From the NCBI GenBank assembly GCA_016209985.1, contig JACQVB010000121.1, forward strand, positions 1 through 48,926: 48,926 nucleotides of DNA. Reading direction: 5' to 3'. The notes below the pieces were generated by a model. That model was given only the letters and a program-made list of their open reading frames with translations, was not told where the DNA came from and did not search any database. Position numbers and translations under genes: made by a program. Of the stretch, positions 24,403 to 31,814 are shown one piece after another (the first letter of the stretch is position 1; the number at the start of each line of letters is the position of its first letter). The DNA comes from Gemmatimonadota bacterium (GTDB taxonomy: Bacteria > Gemmatimonadota > Gemmatimonadetes > Gemmatimonadales > GWC2-71-9).

Positions 24403-26553
24403 CTACCTCGCCAGCGGGTTCGGCCGTAGCTGGAAGCGGATCACCTTACTGGTCGTACCCTTGCCGCCTTCCAGGTGGAACGGCGCGCGGGTGCTCACGG
24501 TCGACCACACGCCCCTGCACTTCCAGCCGCCATTGGGATCGTCGATCCGCCCGTCCATCCACTTGGTAAAGAATCCGAGCGGATAGGGCACGCGCAGCAC
24601 GATCCATTTTCCGTCTTTGAGGGCAAGGAGACCTTCGGCCGCGTTACCGGTGTTGATCGGCAGATTTTCACCGAGCCCCAGCGTGTTGAATTGATCCACC
24701 CAGGTGTAGTAACTCGCGCCGGCGCTGCCGAGATCGGTCACCCCACCCATCTGCGGCAACGGTTCGGGATAGAAGGTCCAGCCCTCGGGACAGTGTTGTC
24801 CCGTTGCGGTCGGCCCGTTGAGTGGTCCTTTGCACTTGCGCCGATCGAAGCTGGCCAGATGCCCGCTGGCCAATGCAACCCACATGACCCCATTGCGATC
24901 GACATCCGCACCGCGCGGCGAAAATCCTTCCACCGGCTCACCTGACCGCTTCAAGGGCAACTGATACAGCTCGGCCAATGCCGTCTCGGGCGGGTGCGAC
25001 CCCGGGTTCAGTCGGACGACCGCACCGGGATATCCCAGCACCGATCCCCAGATGGCGCCGTCGGGCGCGGGTGCCACCGAGTAGAAACCGGCAACGATGC
25101 GTTTGTCCTTGGTAGGGTCGACTGACTGATCGGGCTCGACGTAAGGACCCCGCTTGCCGTCGCCATCGGTATCGAGGATCAGCGCGGTCCAGCCCTGCGA
25201 CTTCTCCTCGTCGCCAGTCTCGTCGAACATCTTCGTGTTCAACCAACCGACCACCTGCCCACCGCCGCTGGTCCACAGCGTCTGGTTAGCATCTTCGGCG
25301 AACATCAAGTGGTGGGTGCTGAAGCAGGTGCTGATGTGGGTGAGCTTCTCGGTTTTGGGATCGTAGACCGCGAGGTGGCGGCCGGCACGATTGACCGGAA
25401 AGAGTTTTGCCGACGGATGACTCGATCCCTGCTTGCAGAACGCGGGATTGTCCGGTGGCCGCACGGTGGAGGTGAGCCAGACGCGACCACGATCATCGAA
25501 CATCGGATTGTGGACGTTGTTCTTGCTGGTCCATAGCACCTCGTCACCCCAATAGGGCGATGGCGCTCCCATGACCGGGCCAGATGCCGGTTGGGTGTTG
25601 GGATCGCGGACCGTAAGCGGCACGCGGGTCGCGGTGTTGTGAACCGGATCCAGCACCGGCAGATAATCCGCGGACAGCTCCAACGCTCCGTAGATCAGGC
25701 CGTTGGGATTGAGCGTGGGGTTGCGCCGATCGGTCGAGGCCTCATCATGCAGATAGGCCTTGGGATCGGCCCAGTCCCACTCGGTGATGACCACGTTGCG
25801 CTCGATGCCTTGCGGGCGCGGCGGTGCCGGCGGTACTTCGCCCGCGGCGACGCGCCGGGTCCAGTCCGCGAACATGGCCAGCACACGGGAGCGGCCAAAC
25901 TGATTGAGCGCGCCGCTCATCCCGCTGCCGGCCTGCCCGGAGAGCACGCGTCGCTCCCAAGCGGCTTCATGAGAATCGAACTGCCCTAGGGCGGCGGGAA
26001 TCTCTCGCGTCGCCTTGTTACCGAGCTGGTGACAGGCCCAGCAGCCGCCGGTCTTCAGAATTCTCAGCCACTCCGCTTGCGTCTTGAGGTCGGGAGAGAT
26101 GCCGTTGCCTTCGGGACCGGTTCCGGGAAACTGGTTCTGTTCCGGCACGTGAATCAGGGAAAACCAGTAGCCGGCGGGATAGTATTGCGCCGCAGCCTTC
26201 GAGTCAGCCGCCGCTACGGCAGTGAGATTGAGAGTCTTGCCGGGTATTGCCGGCACCTTGGGCGAATCCACCAAGCCATATCCGCGCACCCACACGGTGT
26301 AATTCGCTGTGGGAAGATCAGGCAGCAGGTAGCGACCGCGATCGTCAGTGACGACGATTTTCACGAACCTGGTCGGCAGCTCCCTCGCTTCGGCGATGAC
26401 CCAGACGCCGGCTTCGGGTCCGTTGGGACCAGTTACGATACCGGCGAGGTCGTCGGGGTCGATTGGGATCGCCTGGCCGGGGAGTCGAGTGGGACCGAGG
26501 AGAAAGCCGGCGAGACAGAGAGTGATGGTACCGGCGTGTATCCGCATGGTCAT
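24403..26553 (-). CDS. exported cytochrome c-containing protein with Cna/carboxypeptidase-like N-domain
   Basis: The 716-aa exported protein (signal MTMRIHAGTITLCLAGFLLG, cleavage near LPGQA) begins with a carboxypeptidase-regulatory-like beta domain (about 35-110, DLAGIVTGPNGPEAGVWVIA). It then has a single c-type heme motif CWACHQ (about residue 172). A long beta-propeller-like region follows, with repeats such as DDRGRVWLTSTVR, PDGAIWGSVLG and RNGVMWVAL. It resembles periplasmic oxidoreductases of the quinoprotein/propeller type, though no PQQ site can be claimed. The ATG overlaps the permease stop by 4 bp (ATGA), and GAGGGGG precedes it. The frame is open upstream to 26865 only as a shadow of the permease. 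Confidence 0.82.
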   Translation of the reverse strand: MTMRIHAGTITLCLAGFLLGPTRLPGQAIPIDPDDLAGIVTGPNGPEAGVWVIAEARELPTRFVKIVVTDDRGRYLLPDLPTANYTVWVRGYGLVDSPKVPAIPGKTLNLTAVAAADSKAAAQYYPAGYWFSLIHVPEQNQFPGTGPEGNGISPDLKTQAEWLRILKTGGCWACHQLGNKATREIPAALGQFDSHEAAWERRVLSGQAGSGMSGALNQFGRSRVLAMFADWTRRVAAGEVPPAPPRPQGIERNVVITEWDWADPKAYLHDEASTDRRNPTLNPNGLIYGALELSADYLPVLDPVHNTATRVPLTVRDPNTQPASGPVMGAPSPYWGDEVLWTSKNNVHNPMFDDRGRVWLTSTVRPPDNPAFCKQGSSHPSAKLFPVNRAGRHLAVYDPKTEKLTHISTCFSTHHLMFAEDANQTLWTSGGGQVVGWLNTKMFDETGDEEKSQGWTALILDTDGDGKRGPYVEPDQSVDPTKDKRIVAGFYSVAPAPDGAIWGSVLGYPGAVVRLNPGSHPPETALAELYQLPLKRSGEPVEGFSPRGADVDRNGVMWVALASGHLASFDRRKCKGPLNGPTATGQHCPEGWTFYPEPLPQMGGVTDLGSAGASYYTWVDQFNTLGLGENLPINTGNAAEGLLALKDGKWIVLRVPYPLGFFTKWMDGRIDDPNGGWKCRGVWSTVSTRAPFHLEGGKGTTSKVIRFQLRPNPLAR

Positions 26554-27881
26554 GGCTTCCCCCTCTCTCTCCGGCTCCTCCAAAAGAAGAACACCGGAAC
26601 GCCCAGCAGCACGATCCCGATACCCACGGCAGCCCGCACCGGTTGTGTGGCGATGGTGTTGGCGACCAATGCTCCAGCCGCCACGATGAACGCCAGCGGC
26701 GTCAACGGGTACCCGGGCACACGAAAAGGCCGCTCCGCGGCTGGCTGCTTGCGTCGCAAGACGAACACGCACGCCGCCCCGAGTCCATAAAAGATCCACC
26801 CGACGAAGACGACATATGTCAGGAGCTGTTCGAAGGTGCCGCTGGCCGCAAGCACCATCGCCCACACCGTCGTGGCGATGACCGCCAGGGCCGGCGTGCC
26901 GAAGCGCGGGTGAACCTCGGCGAGCTTCTTGAAGAACAAACCGTCCTGCGCCATGGCGTAATAGACCCGCGGCGACGTGATCGTGAGGCCATTGGTCGCC
27001 GAAAAGATCGAAACCAGGATGGCGGCGGCGATCAATCGCGCCGCGCCAGGGCCGATCACCGCACCCACCGCCTCGGCCGCCACGCGATCCGATTGCGCCA
27101 CTCCGCCCGCTCCCAGTGCCGCGAGATAGCCGATATTGGCGAACAGGTAGATCCCGATGAGGATTGCGGTACCGAGCACGATGGCACGTGGGAAGGTGCG
27201 CTGGGGATTGGTCGTCTCACCGGCGGAGAACGTGGCGTACTGCCACCCCTCATAGGCCCACAGCACGCCGATCATGCCGAGACCCATGCCGGAAAACAGC
27301 GTTCCGGTCCAGCGCTCGGGCCAGATCGCCGTCCCCGGTTCCGAGAACCCGCGACCCGCCCACAACAGGACCGTGCTCATGACGAGCAGCGCCGCGACCT
27401 TGATCCCGGTGCTCCAGTTCTGCACGTCGGAGCTGCGGCGAGTGCTGAGCACATTGATGGCCGCGACGATGGCGAGCATGAGGATCGCCGCGACCTTGCC
27501 GCCGACCGGGCTCAAGGGAAAGAACTGTCGGAGATAGGAGCTGGAGGCAACCGCGAGCGTGGCGGCTGAGCCGCTGCCGATCACGAGGAATGACGTCCAC
27601 CCATAGAGAAACGCCGGCAGCTCGCCGAAGGCGCTCCGCAGATACACATACAGGCCGCCCGCCCGCGGGTCCATGGCGCCCAACTCGCCATAGGTGAGCG
27701 CACCGAGCAACGAGAGGACACCTCCGACCAGCCATACGGTCAAGGCCGGGCCAACAAATCCATCGGATTGCCGCAACACTCCGCCCGGCACCAGGAAGAT
27801 CCCGGAGCCGATGACGGTGCCGATGACGATGAGAATGAGATCGCGGAGACCGAGGACGCGGGCGAGGGGGCGGTCGGGCAT
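26550..27881 (-). CDS. APC-superfamily amino acid permease
   Basis: Amino acid/polyamine/organocation transporter, 443 aa, twelve predicted spans. The unwound TM1 motif GTVIGSGIFLVPGG (about 21-34) binds the substrate backbone. TM6 carries the matching WAYEGWQYATF, and NPQRTFPRAI follows TM6. Its layout is closest to LAT/APC-family neutral amino acid exchangers. Start ATG 27881 lies in a divergent gap with the sigma gene. Its last codons overlap the cytochrome gene start, so the two are coupled. The physiological link between an amino acid permease and a cytochrome is unclear. Confidence 0.92.
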   Translation of the reverse strand: MPDRPLARVLGLRDLILIVIGTVIGSGIFLVPGGVLRQSDGFVGPALTVWLVGGVLSLLGALTYGELGAMDPRAGGLYVYLRSAFGELPAFLYGWTSFLVIGSGSAATLAVASSSYLRQFFPLSPVGGKVAAILMLAIVAAINVLSTRRSSDVQNWSTGIKVAALLVMSTVLLWAGRGFSEPGTAIWPERWTGTLFSGMGLGMIGVLWAYEGWQYATFSAGETTNPQRTFPRAIVLGTAILIGIYLFANIGYLAALGAGGVAQSDRVAAEAVGAVIGPGAARLIAAAILVSIFSATNGLTITSPRVYYAMAQDGLFFKKLAEVHPRFGTPALAVIATTVWAMVLAASGTFEQLLTYVVFVGWIFYGLGAACVFVLRRKQPAAERPFRVPGYPLTPLAFIVAAGALVANTIATQPVRAAVGIGIVLLGVPVFFFWRSRRERGKP

Positions 27882-27893
27882 GGCCCAAGGTAA

Positions 27894-27919
27894 GGCGGCG
27901 CACGCCGCCGGGCTACCGA
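27894..27919. repeat. dispersed 26-bp palindromic element, copy 1
   Basis: Begins with the hairpin GGCGGC-GCAC-GCCGCC and continues GGGCTACCGA. An exact 26-base copy is at 30435-30460, and similarity extends about 12 bases further. This copy is in the gap between the divergent permease and sigma genes. It resembles REP-type extragenic palindromes. Confidence 0.75.
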
Positions 27920-28005
27920 GCGCGCCGGGCCATCATGACTCGGCCTCGCCCACCGCCCGGACCCTGTTCTTGCGCGCCCAGCCGCCGAAGCTCATTTTCG
28001 GCGCC

Positions 28006-28629
28006 GTGACCGAGCCCAACGGGTACTCGACCTTGACCGACCAGCAACTGGTCGCGCTCGCCCGCAAGCACGACCGCCGCGCGGAGAACGAACTCTTCAA
28101 CCGCCACCAGCCCGACGTCTTTTCCCAGGTGTTCCGCATGCTGGGCGATTACGACCAGGCCGACACTGCTACCCAGGAAGGGTTTAAGCGGGCCTTCACC
28201 CGGTTGCACCTCTACAATCCCCAGTTCCGCTTCGCCCCCTGGGTCGTGCTCATGGCCGAGAATTATTGCTTCGATCACTACCTGACACGGGGGGAGCCTT
28301 CGGTAGTGCGGCTGGGAGAGGCTGCCTCCCATGAGGATACCGGCAAGATCATGCTGCAGACCGGCATCCAGGTGTCCGACCCCGGCGCAAACCCGCTGCA
28401 GTCACTGGTCTCGCGGGAACTCGGCCAGTCCCTGGCCGACCTGCTGGCCCGGCTCAAACCGGAGCACCGCACCGTGCTGACGCTCAGATACTACGACAAT
28501 CGGAGCTACCAGGAGATTGCCGACCTGATGCAGGTGGCGATCGGGACCGTGGGCAGTTTACTCACCAGGGCGGTAGAGGAGCTCTCGACCCTGACCTCGA
28601 GCATCCAACCGAACGTCCAGCCGGACTGA
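28006..28629 (+). CDS. ECF-type RNA polymerase sigma factor
   Basis: About 207 aa, from GTG 28006 (TTG 27970 or TTG 28033 possible; the frame is open back to 27694 only as a shadow of the permease). The sigma2 region runs from TLTDQQLVALARKHDRRAEN through QADTATQEGFKRAF to FRFAPWVVLMAENYCFDHYL. An acidic linker follows. Sigma4 has KPEHRTVLTLRYYDNRSYQE and the helix-turn-helix IADLMQVAIGTVGSLLTRAV. No anti-sigma gene is adjacent, so control is not by the usual neighbouring membrane anti-sigma. Divergent from the permease operon. Confidence 0.88.
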   Translation: MTEPNGYSTLTDQQLVALARKHDRRAENELFNRHQPDVFSQVFRMLGDYDQADTATQEGFKRAFTRLHLYNPQFRFAPWVVLMAENYCFDHYLTRGEPSVVRLGEAASHEDTGKIMLQTGIQVSDPGANPLQSLVSRELGQSLADLLARLKPEHRTVLTLRYYDNRSYQEIADLMQVAIGTVGSLLTRAVEELSTLTSSIQPNVQPD

Positions 28630-28680
28630 TCCTGGCAGCTTTTCATCTCCGTTTTTGAAAACCGAAAATGTGGCGAAGTA

Positions 28681-28749
28681 GTACGACCCTCGCCGCCCGG
28701 AGAGGCCCAGCAATGCGGGTGGCTCAAGGAACTTGAGCGGCGGAGTACC
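28681..28749 (+). ncRNA. possible structured RNA (three-way junction)
   Basis: In the 300-nt gap between the sigma gene and the repeat lipoprotein, CTCGCCGC (28689-28696) can pair with GCGGCGGAG (28737-28745, one bulge), extended by GTAC/GTAC. Inside are a perfect hairpin CTCAAG-GAA-CTTGAG (28723-28737) and a CCCG/CGGG arm. I do not recognise it as a known riboswitch class. The rest of the gap (28750-28930) shows only a short CTTCTCACTTCTCAC run (28764-28778) and the purine-rich ribosome site GGGAGGGG before 28931. Confidence 0.3.
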
Positions 28750-28930
28750 CGTTTTAGGTGGTCCTTCTCACTTCTCACTGTACCGCGCTCACCATTCAAG
28801 CACCGTCTCAGTAAGCACGTTTGCCAATACGATCTCTCCAAGCTGACCCATTATTCCGCAGAGGCACCGGATTTGCGTAGGCACGGGCACGTTCGACGGT
28901 GATACAGCCCATGCCCTTGGGAGGGGACGG

Positions 28931-30013
28931 ATGATGCGGTGCTGCCGGGTTTTGGCAATGAATCAGACTGTGCTTCGGCGCGCCGCCCTTGCGCTCGCTT
29001 CCATCTCCCTTCTTGCCGTGTCTGCCTGCAAAGACACCTCCGCTCCCGGCAATACTCCGGGGCCCGCGACCAAGCTGGCCTTCACGGTCCAGCCTTCGAA
29101 CACCACTTCGAAAGCGGCGATCACGCCGGCGGTGCACGTGACCATACAGGATGCGTCGGGGAATACGGTCACGACCGCCAACAACAGCATCACGCTGGCG
29201 ATCGGGACCAACTCAGGCAACGGCACGCTCTCGGGCACGACGACGGTCACCGCGGTGAACGGCGTCGCGACGTTCACCACCCTGAGCATCGACAAGGTGG
29301 GCACCGGCTATACCCTGGCCGCGTCGGCGAGCGGGCTCACGGAGGCGACGAGCACCGGGTTCAACGTGGCGGCTGGAACCGGGGCCAAGCTCACCTTCAC
29401 CGTGCAACCCGCGAATACGGCGGCGGGGGCAGCCATTGCCCCGGCGGTCCAGGTGACGGTGCAGGACGCCTCCGGGAATACCATCACGAGCGCCACGAAC
29501 AGCATCACGCTTGGGCTCGGGATCAATCCGTCGAGCGGGACCCTCTCCGGCACGACGACCGCCGCGGCGGTGAACGGCGTCGCGACCTTCAGTAACCTGA
29601 GCATCGACAAGATGGGCACCGGTTACACGCTGATCGCGATCGCCACTGGCCTGGAGAGCGGTATCAGCGCCGCGTTCGACGTGACCGTGGGTGCTGCAGC
29701 CAAGCTGGCCTTCACCGTGCAGCCCACGAACACGGTCTCCGGCGCCGCCATCACGCCGGCGGTGCAGGTCGTGGTGCAGGATGCGGCCGGGAACACGGTA
29801 ACGACCGCGACCAACAGCATCACGCTGGCGATCGGGGCCAACCCGGCGGGCGGGACACTCTCGGGCACCGCGACGGTCGCGGCGGTGAGCGGACGGCACG
29901 CATTAGTCGTTCCATCCTATCTGCGCCCGCACGGTGAAGCTCAGGAACGAGGTCTTCCTTTGACAAGAGCTCCGAGACTGCCTCTCGGAAGTTTGCGCCA
30001 CGGCGAACGGTGA
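28931..30013 (+). pseudogene. Ig-like-repeat lipoprotein, truncated in its third repeat
   Basis: Lipoprotein signal ending LAVSAC, preceded by GGGAGGGG. About 100-residue tandem repeats follow, each beginning AKLAFTVQP or the like and containing PAVQVTVQDASGNT, NSITLAIG, GTLSGTTT, NGVATFSNLSIDK and GTGYTL. Two repeats are complete (about residues 45-250). The third runs normally to GTLSGTATVAAV at about 29890, then switches abruptly to unrelated sequence (SGRHALVVPSYLRPHG...), exactly where NGVATF should follow. Related proteins usually carry many such repeats plus a C-terminal domain, so this looks like the front of a larger surface protein cut by a rearrangement. Start could also be ATG 28958. 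Confidence 0.75.
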
Positions 30014-30063
30014 GCGCAAGGCGAATGGGGACCTCAGACGCCTTGTCTTTGACTTGAATCAAC

Positions 30064-30105
30064 GCACCTGAGACTTCACCCGACACACCTGAGATCTGAT
30101 CCATG
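30064..30105 (-). repeat. degenerate inverted copies of the 21-bp unit
   Basis: GCACCTGAGACTTCA at 30064-30078, followed at 21-bp spacing by ACACCTGAGATCTGATCC, matches the reverse complement of the direct array at 30168. This makes a loose inverted pair of arrays about 60-100 bp apart. Confidence 0.55.
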
Positions 30106-30167
30106 AGGGATCAGACTTCACCCCTCGCATATGAGACTAACCGCCAGCCGGTGTTAAACTCATCCGT

Positions 30168-30272
30168 GTTGACTGAAGTCTAAGGTGCGTTGACTGAAGT
30201 CTAAGGTGCGTTGACTGAAGTCTGAGGTGCGTTGACTGAAGTCTGGCCCGTGTTGACTGCAGTCAGATTCGT
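30168..30272 (+). repeat. 21-bp direct-repeat array
   Basis: Five consecutive 21-bp units starting GTTGACTGAAGTC (the fifth has GTTGACTGCAGTC). The tail is TAAGGTGC in units 1 and 2, TGAGGTGC in unit 3 and diverged after that. Each unit carries the near-palindrome GACTGAAGTC. The period equals two helical turns, so all copies face the same side of the DNA. The surrounding gap, 30014-30434, has no convincing gene; the minus-strand frame across the array only yields a repeated DFSQRTL heptad. Confidence 0.85.
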
Positions 30273-30434
30273 GGCGGTCGAAATCAGCGCCGCGTGCCCT
30301 TTGAGCCGAGTTGTGACGCTGCTGGCCTGATTTGCGCCGGATCAAGCCTAGATGCTTCCCCTGAAGCTTCCTCTGTAGCGAATCAGTCAACCACGCCGCC
30401 CCTTTCCACGTAACTTCGGCCGACCCGCCGACCC

Positions 30435-30460
30435 GGCGGCGCACGCCGCCGGGCTACCGA
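30435..30460. repeat. dispersed 26-bp palindromic element, copy 2
   Basis: Identical to 27894-27919. It lies 15 bp beyond the stop of the sensor kinase gene, and its GGCGGC/GCCGCC hairpin may also end that transcript. It is directly preceded by CCGACCCGCCGACCCG, two copies of the 8-bp unit also found in mutL. Confidence 0.75.
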
Positions 30461-30475
30461 CCGCTCCGGGCCTTC

Positions 30476-31810
30476 CTATTCACCGCGGTCCGTGACTACC
30501 CTCCCGCCCACGACCGGGATGGTGAACCAGAACGTGCTTCCCTGGCCTGGCTGGCTTTCGACACCGATGCGCCCACCATGCTGGTGGATGATCGTTTTGG
30601 CGATGAACAGCCCCAAACCGGCTCCGGTCGACCCCGGTGGTCGCTTGCGCCAATAGCGCTCGAACACCAGCTCGTGGTCTGCTCGCGGTATTCCCGGCCC
30701 GTGATCCGTTACGGAAATCCGGACCTCCGTTTCGACGCCCCGGGCCCGAACCGTGACGGTGCCTCCCGCCGGGCTGAAGTCAATCGCGTTCTCGATCAGG
30801 TTGCCCAGGGCCTGTTGGACGCGAGGCGAATCGGCCTGGACGGGAGGCAGATCCGCGGGCACCTCGAGCCGGAGCGTAACCGAACTACTCTGGGACAGCG
30901 ATCGATAGGTTTCCGTCGCGGCGGTGATCAGGTCCAATGCGGAACACGGGCTGGGTGAAACCGAAAGCTCTCCGGTCTCCGCGGCTGCCCCCTCGAGCAA
31001 AGTCTGCAGCAGGCCGCTCATCAGCGTGGCCGAGCGCCGGATGGCTTCCAACCGGCGGCGCCGGCCAGGCTCGTCCCGCATCGGCGTCTCCAGCAGCAGG
31101 TACGCCTCAAAGCCGGTGGTATAGGCCAGACTCCTGAGATCGCGGGAAACGATGCCCAGGAGTTCCTCCCGGCTGCGGTTGGCCGCCCGCGCCTCTTCCA
31201 GCGCGAGCTGCTCGCGTTGGAGAAGATCCGTCGTCGCCTGCTCCAGTGATTGGGCGCGCTCGCGCGCGACGACTTCGCGCCGCCACGCGATATGCCGATC
31301 CAGGGCGATCGCGAGCTGATTGACCACCGTGTTCAGAAAAATCAGGTACTCCTCATCCATCGGGCCTGAGCGTTCGATTTGCAAGGCGCCGAATACCGGT
31401 CGATGGCCAACCACCAGGGGAAGCATGATGAAAGGTCCCTGGGTCTGGGTCGTTGCGGCGGCCGGGTTCTTCACCGGCGGCCGGGCACGGAGCAAACGAG
31501 GGCTGGGAGTCGAGCGTTCAGGTCCCTGATCGGCGGGCGAGGCGGAACCGCGGAAGTACGCCCGGTACGATGCGCGCGCACGGTCCTCCGCCTCCTGGAG
31601 CTGGGTCGCACTCGCGTCCTCGGCCCGCCACGCACGCACGGTCGGCTGCTTCTCGATCTCCGCGATGAGCACGGCGGTGCGAAGGGGGATGGCTTCGCTG
31701 AGGGTATCGAGAATGGCGGGGACGACTTGCTCCACGGTTTCGAATTGGATCAACGCTTTGCTGATCTCCAGGAGCAGCTCCATCCTCTCCGAAACGACCG
31801 GAGCCTTCAC
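30476..31810 (-). CDS. GAF-domain sensor kinase lacking the phospho-acceptor histidine
   Basis: The 444-aa soluble protein has a GAF domain (about 10-180), a coiled-coil (about 180-215), a HisKA-like dimerisation helix and a complete HATPase. ATPase motifs are all present: N box NLIENAIDFSP, G1 DHGPGIP, F box FERYWRKRP and G2 GAGLGLFIAK. In the H box, where SHDLR is expected, the sequence is GIVSRDLRSLAY: Arg223 (CGC, 31142-31144) replaces the phosphorylated His. It therefore cannot autophosphorylate in the standard way. It may act as an ATP-binding signalling partner or heterodimer half, or be decaying. GTG 31810 has AAGGAG seven bases upstream, overlapping the KaiC-like stop region; the older frame start at 31882 is unsupported. 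Confidence 0.88.
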   Translation of the reverse strand: MKAPVVSERMELLLEISKALIQFETVEQVVPAILDTLSEAIPLRTAVLIAEIEKQPTVRAWRAEDASATQLQEAEDRARASYRAYFRGSASPADQGPERSTPSPRLLRARPPVKNPAAATTQTQGPFIMLPLVVGHRPVFGALQIERSGPMDEEYLIFLNTVVNQLAIALDRHIAWRREVVARERAQSLEQATTDLLQREQLALEEARAANRSREELLGIVSRDLRSLAYTTGFEAYLLLETPMRDEPGRRRRLEAIRRSATLMSGLLQTLLEGAAAETGELSVSPSPCSALDLITAATETYRSLSQSSSVTLRLEVPADLPPVQADSPRVQQALGNLIENAIDFSPAGGTVTVRARGVETEVRISVTDHGPGIPRADHELVFERYWRKRPPGSTGAGLGLFIAKTIIHQHGGRIGVESQPGQGSTFWFTIPVVGGRVVTDRGE

Positions 31811-31814
31811 CAAC

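Noticed and set aside
28006-28629. Adjacent anti-sigma factor for the ECF sigma
   Set aside because: Neither neighbour has a zinc-finger anti-sigma domain or a suitable single-span protein.
30168-30272. CRISPR array
   Set aside because: Units are contiguous with no spacers, and there are no cas genes.
30160-30444. 94-aa minus-strand frame with DFSQRTL heptads
   Set aside because: The heptad is simply the 21-bp array read in one frame; no ribosome site, and no protein feature outside the array.
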